A stretch of DNA of 64,000 nt. Source: Saprospiraceae bacterium (GTDB lineage Bacteria; Bacteroidota; Bacteroidia; Chitinophagales; Saprospiraceae). Below, piece after piece: positions 63,053-64,000 of the stretch. Location of the stretch: positions 124,001-188,000 of the forward strand of contig JANQLV010000048.1 in the NCBI GenBank assembly GCA_028280415.1, given 5' to 3'. The first letter of the stretch is position 1. Each line of letters opens with the position of its first letter. The position numbers and the translations under genes are program-made. Below the pieces are notes generated by a model that did not search any database, was not told the DNA's origin, and worked only from the letters and a program-made list of their open reading frames with translations.

Positions 63053-63982
63053 TCAGTCTATCCAGTTTTCGTCAATAATTTGATGTGTAATGACTGCAGC
63101 AACTTTACTTCCTTCGGCTACTGATTCAGCGACCCCGCTCCAGCCCGTTCTTGCATCACCGATGATGAATAAACCTCTGATTTCTGTTTCTTTGTTTTCA
63201 TCTACTTTATAGGTTTCCATACCGAAATGTCCGGGCTCCGTAGGCAAAGCCAGTTTCTGTGCAAAATTTGTGCTTTCAACCGATTGGGTATCAGACAGAA
63301 AGCCACCTTCTCTTTCAATGATGGAATTATCTTCGAGTTCGATACCCCATAATTTTCCTTCTTTTGATAACAGTTTTCGAATCTTCTTTTCAATTATAGA
63401 AATGCCATTTTTTTCCAGATTGTTAAGCAAATCCATATCTGCAACCTGTTCACCATTTGTAAATGCGATTACATCATTTGACCAATGAGCAATAGTCTTG
63501 GAAAACATTGGTGCTATAGTTCCATCTCCTATTACAGCCAGTTTTTTATCCGCCATTTCGAATCCATCACAAAATGGACAGGGATAAATTGATTTTCCAT
63601 AGACTTCGCTTAAGCCATCAATTCCAATCTGATCTATATTATCCCTATAACCGGTAGCAATTACCACTCTTTTTGATTTATATTCATCCTGAGCTGTTTT
63701 GACCAGAAAATTATCTGTATTAACTTCCAGGTCTATTGCTTTTTGAAGCTTATAATTAACACTTGGGTATTTTTTTAGCTGTATTTTTGCCCTATTCAGT
63801 ATTTCACCTGGATGAACCCCATCCTGGGTAAGAAAGCCATGAGAATGTGTCGTTACAATATTTCTTGGTTGCTCCGTGTTTAAGATTAAAGTCTTTATTC
63901 TACTTCGTCCCAGGACCAATGCGGCACTCATTCCTGCAGGACCTCCCCCTATGATAATGACTTCAAAAGTTTTGTTATTCAT
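63053..63982 (-). CDS. FAD-dependent thioredoxin-reductase-like oxidoreductase
   Basis: The product has 309 residues, the length of thioredoxin reductases. The FAD-binding N-terminal GGGPAGMSAAL, the middle NADPH-binding part (VIGDGTIAPMFSK, with a weaker GxGxxA motif than usual), the redox disulfide CPFC in YPCPFCDGFE, and the FAD-binding end GLFIIGDARTGWSGVAESVAEG (split) are present. It should transfer electrons from NAD(P)H via FAD to a disulfide substrate. The CPFC motif is less usual than the CATC of standard TrxB but is seen in a clade of NAD(P)/FAD-dependent oxidoreductases. It is the last gene before the right window edge; its promoter region lies partly outside. Confidence 0.92.
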   Translation of the reverse strand: MNNKTFEVIIIGGGPAGMSAALVLGRSRIKTLILNTEQPRNIVTTHSHGFLTQDGVHPGEILNRAKIQLKKYPSVNYKLQKAIDLEVNTDNFLVKTAQDEYKSKRVVIATGYRDNIDQIGIDGLSEVYGKSIYPCPFCDGFEMADKKLAVIGDGTIAPMFSKTIAHWSNDVIAFTNGEQVADMDLLNNLEKNGISIIEKKIRKLLSKEGKLWGIELEDNSIIEREGGFLSDTQSVESTNFAQKLALPTEPGHFGMETYKVDENKETEIRGLFIIGDARTGWSGVAESVAEGSKVAAVITHQIIDENWID

Positions 63983-64000
63983 TTTATTTTGATGCTTACA

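Overview
The window looks like a chromosomal segment of a member of the phylum Bacteroidota. It carries type IX secretion (T9SS) sorting domains, PorP/SprF and SusC-like TonB-dependent receptors, a DUF4249 lipoprotein, a BlaI/M56 pair, LytTR regulators and many promoters of the Bacteroidota form TTG-N17-23-TAnnTTTG. The large PKD-rich type-B CTD proteins and the PorP/SprF-OmpA fusion suggest a gliding, Saprospiria-like marine or wastewater lineage, but that rank is inference. I saw no tRNA, rRNA, CRISPR array, insertion sequence or phage gene.

Layout: 1-3 kb holds the end of a T9SS type-B cargo protein, its overlapping PorP/SprF-OmpA partner and a cyclophilin. 3-9.5 kb holds envelope proteins of unknown role, an orphan LytTR response regulator, a divergent ankyrin/OxyR pair and a DEAD-box helicase. 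9.7-16.1 kb is a TetR-controlled tripartite RND efflux operon (regulator, TolC, adaptor, permease) ended by a clear hairpin terminator. 16-23 kb is a mix of DUF2853, a lipoprotein, a periplasmic-binding-protein fold without export signal, a SIMPL protein, an MFS transporter, a DUF1348 protein and a TetR/SDR pair with its own operators. 23-31 kb has a second giant type-B CTD protein, a stand-alone CTD-like small protein, a polysaccharide deacetylase, a Cys-rich secreted protein behind a long leader and RlmF. 31-33.7 kb is a TonB receptor with a His-rich small partner. 34-35.6 kb holds an OmpA lipoprotein and a membrane protein.

35.6-44.4 kb is the most unusual locus: a 1309-residue coiled-coil AAA+ ATPase diverges from an 836-residue VWA protein, which is followed by a 696-residue beta-rich protein of no recognised family. 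All three are cytosolic by sequence. They look like an AAA+/VWA machine in the general style of RavA-ViaA or NorQ-NorD, with a third dedicated component. Next to it, 44.5-51.7 kb is a BlaI/M56 signalling unit whose membrane protease carries about 13 tandem 29-residue repeats. A perfect palindrome fills the spacer of the blaI promoter, and a matching shorter palindrome precedes the neighbouring TonB receptor/DUF4249 operon, so the whole block may be one regulon.

51.8-64 kb contains a sirtuin, two small envelope proteins, the bifunctional NAD(P)HX repair enzyme, a CoA-transferase, a PNPOx-like gene broken by one in-frame stop, a third type-B CTD protein with PKD-like modules, a TonB C-terminal protein, an SPFH protein and a thioredoxin-reductase-like flavoenzyme. 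Three intergenic palindromes sharing a GGTATTAGG/GGTTTTAGG core appear to belong to a dispersed repeat family.
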